Assembly: GCA_015272195.1 (NCBI GenBank)
Contig: JACYMC010000171.1
Span: forward strand, 1 to 48,626
From: Candidatus Sericytochromatia bacterium
Lineage (GTDB): Bacteria > Cyanobacteriota > Sericytochromatia > UBA7694
Direction of reading: 5' to 3'
Length of the DNA: 48,626 nt
The position numbers and the translations under genes were made by a program. Under the pieces are notes generated by a model. It searched no databases and was not told the origin of the DNA. It was given only the letters and a program-made list of their open reading frames with translations. Of this stretch, positions 48,452 to 48,626 are shown piece by piece. Positions within the stretch are counted from its first letter, which is position 1. The number at the start of each line of letters is the position of its first letter.

Positions 48452-48626
48452 TAGTACGGCTTGTTTAGCCAAAACAGCTAACCCGCATTTCTCACAAAGG
48501 TGCGTTCACATAAGGTGTAGGGTATATTTCGGGAGTTTTTACTGAACTCGGTAGCCTCTGAACAGGCCGTTTCACGCTTGATTCATTGTCTTTGTTCGTT
48601 CGCTGGGTGAAAGACGACAGGCCAAA
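48452..48626. other. Window-end intergenic stretch
   Basis: 175 bp after the REC-PATAN gene. It contains a weak hairpin around 48464-48481, without a T-run, and TATATT at 48523-48528 without a good -35. No gene starts before the window ends. Confidence 0.4.

Noticed and set aside
1-48626. CRISPR array, tRNA, rRNA, insertion sequence or prophage
   Set aside because: No spaced direct repeats, no cloverleaf-like sequence in intergenic regions, no transposase, integrase or phage structural gene was found.

Overview
This 48.6 kb window is one dense bacterial chromosomal segment, roughly 55-60% G+C by eye. It has about 39 protein genes on both strands, no rRNA or tRNA, no insertion sequence, no CRISPR array and no prophage. 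The envelope looks didermic: three lipoprotein signal peptides with clear lipoboxes, an MltA-like protein, a PilT retraction ATPase and exported M16 peptidases. A DUF3084-type protein and a REC-PATAN (DUF4388) protein are both common in Cyanobacteria and their relatives. My best guess is a non-photosynthetic relative of Cyanobacteria (Vampirovibrionota, Sericytochromatia or Blackallbacteria type), but no marker here proves that.

Layout. 0-6.4 kb: an agmatine-deiminase-like enzyme, two tiny charged proteins, a TraB-family membrane protein, a DUF3084-type protein, an NlpC/P60 lipoprotein and another lipoprotein. 6.5-9.8 kb: a leftward serS / unknown / pilT operon with a 94-aa gene behind it. 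9.9-12 kb: a dUTPase, a DHH phosphoesterase (NrnA type) and a small membrane protein. 12-15.3 kb: a two-gene operon with a DUF5939 protein whose cyclase-like domain looks dead. 15.4-19.8 kb: a near-consensus promoter drives a giant (about 1,240 aa) helical protein that is interrupted by an apparent frameshift and ends in a solenoid of about 20 short helices, with a 198-aa partner. 19.8-24.4 kb: a four-gene leftward operon (Pro/Gln-rich protein, GAF protein, unknown, DUF4127). 24.5-32.3 kb: a rightward operon of two overlapping M16 peptidases, a MshEN/GspE-N plus metallo-beta-lactamase fusion, and a GT4 glycosyltransferase. 32.3-39.2 kb, leftward: an SDR, an S9 peptidase, a YqiJ-YqiK (NfeD-like/flotillin) pair and a large XRE regulator. 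39.4-48.4 kb: an MltA-like protein with a GH35-like glycosidase, an HELGH metallopeptidase, a CHAP-like lipoprotein coupled to rlmD, a stand-alone FliF C-terminal-domain protein and a REC-PATAN-REC-PATAN protein.

Gene organisation is unusually tight. Five convergent gene pairs overlap by exactly four bases (TTAA or TTAG), so both stop codons share the same word. Several co-directional pairs use ATGA, TGATG or GTGA junctions. At least three genes seem to be leaderless, with a -10 box 6-7 nt before the ATG and no Shine-Dalgarno.

The best candidates for undescribed biology are the giant helical-repeat protein with its small partner, the MshEN-metallohydrolase fusion, the degenerate DUF5939 protein with its coiled-coil partner, the isolated FliF C-terminal domain, and the GAF/DUF4127 operon. 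All functions are inferred from motifs read by eye; no database search was run.
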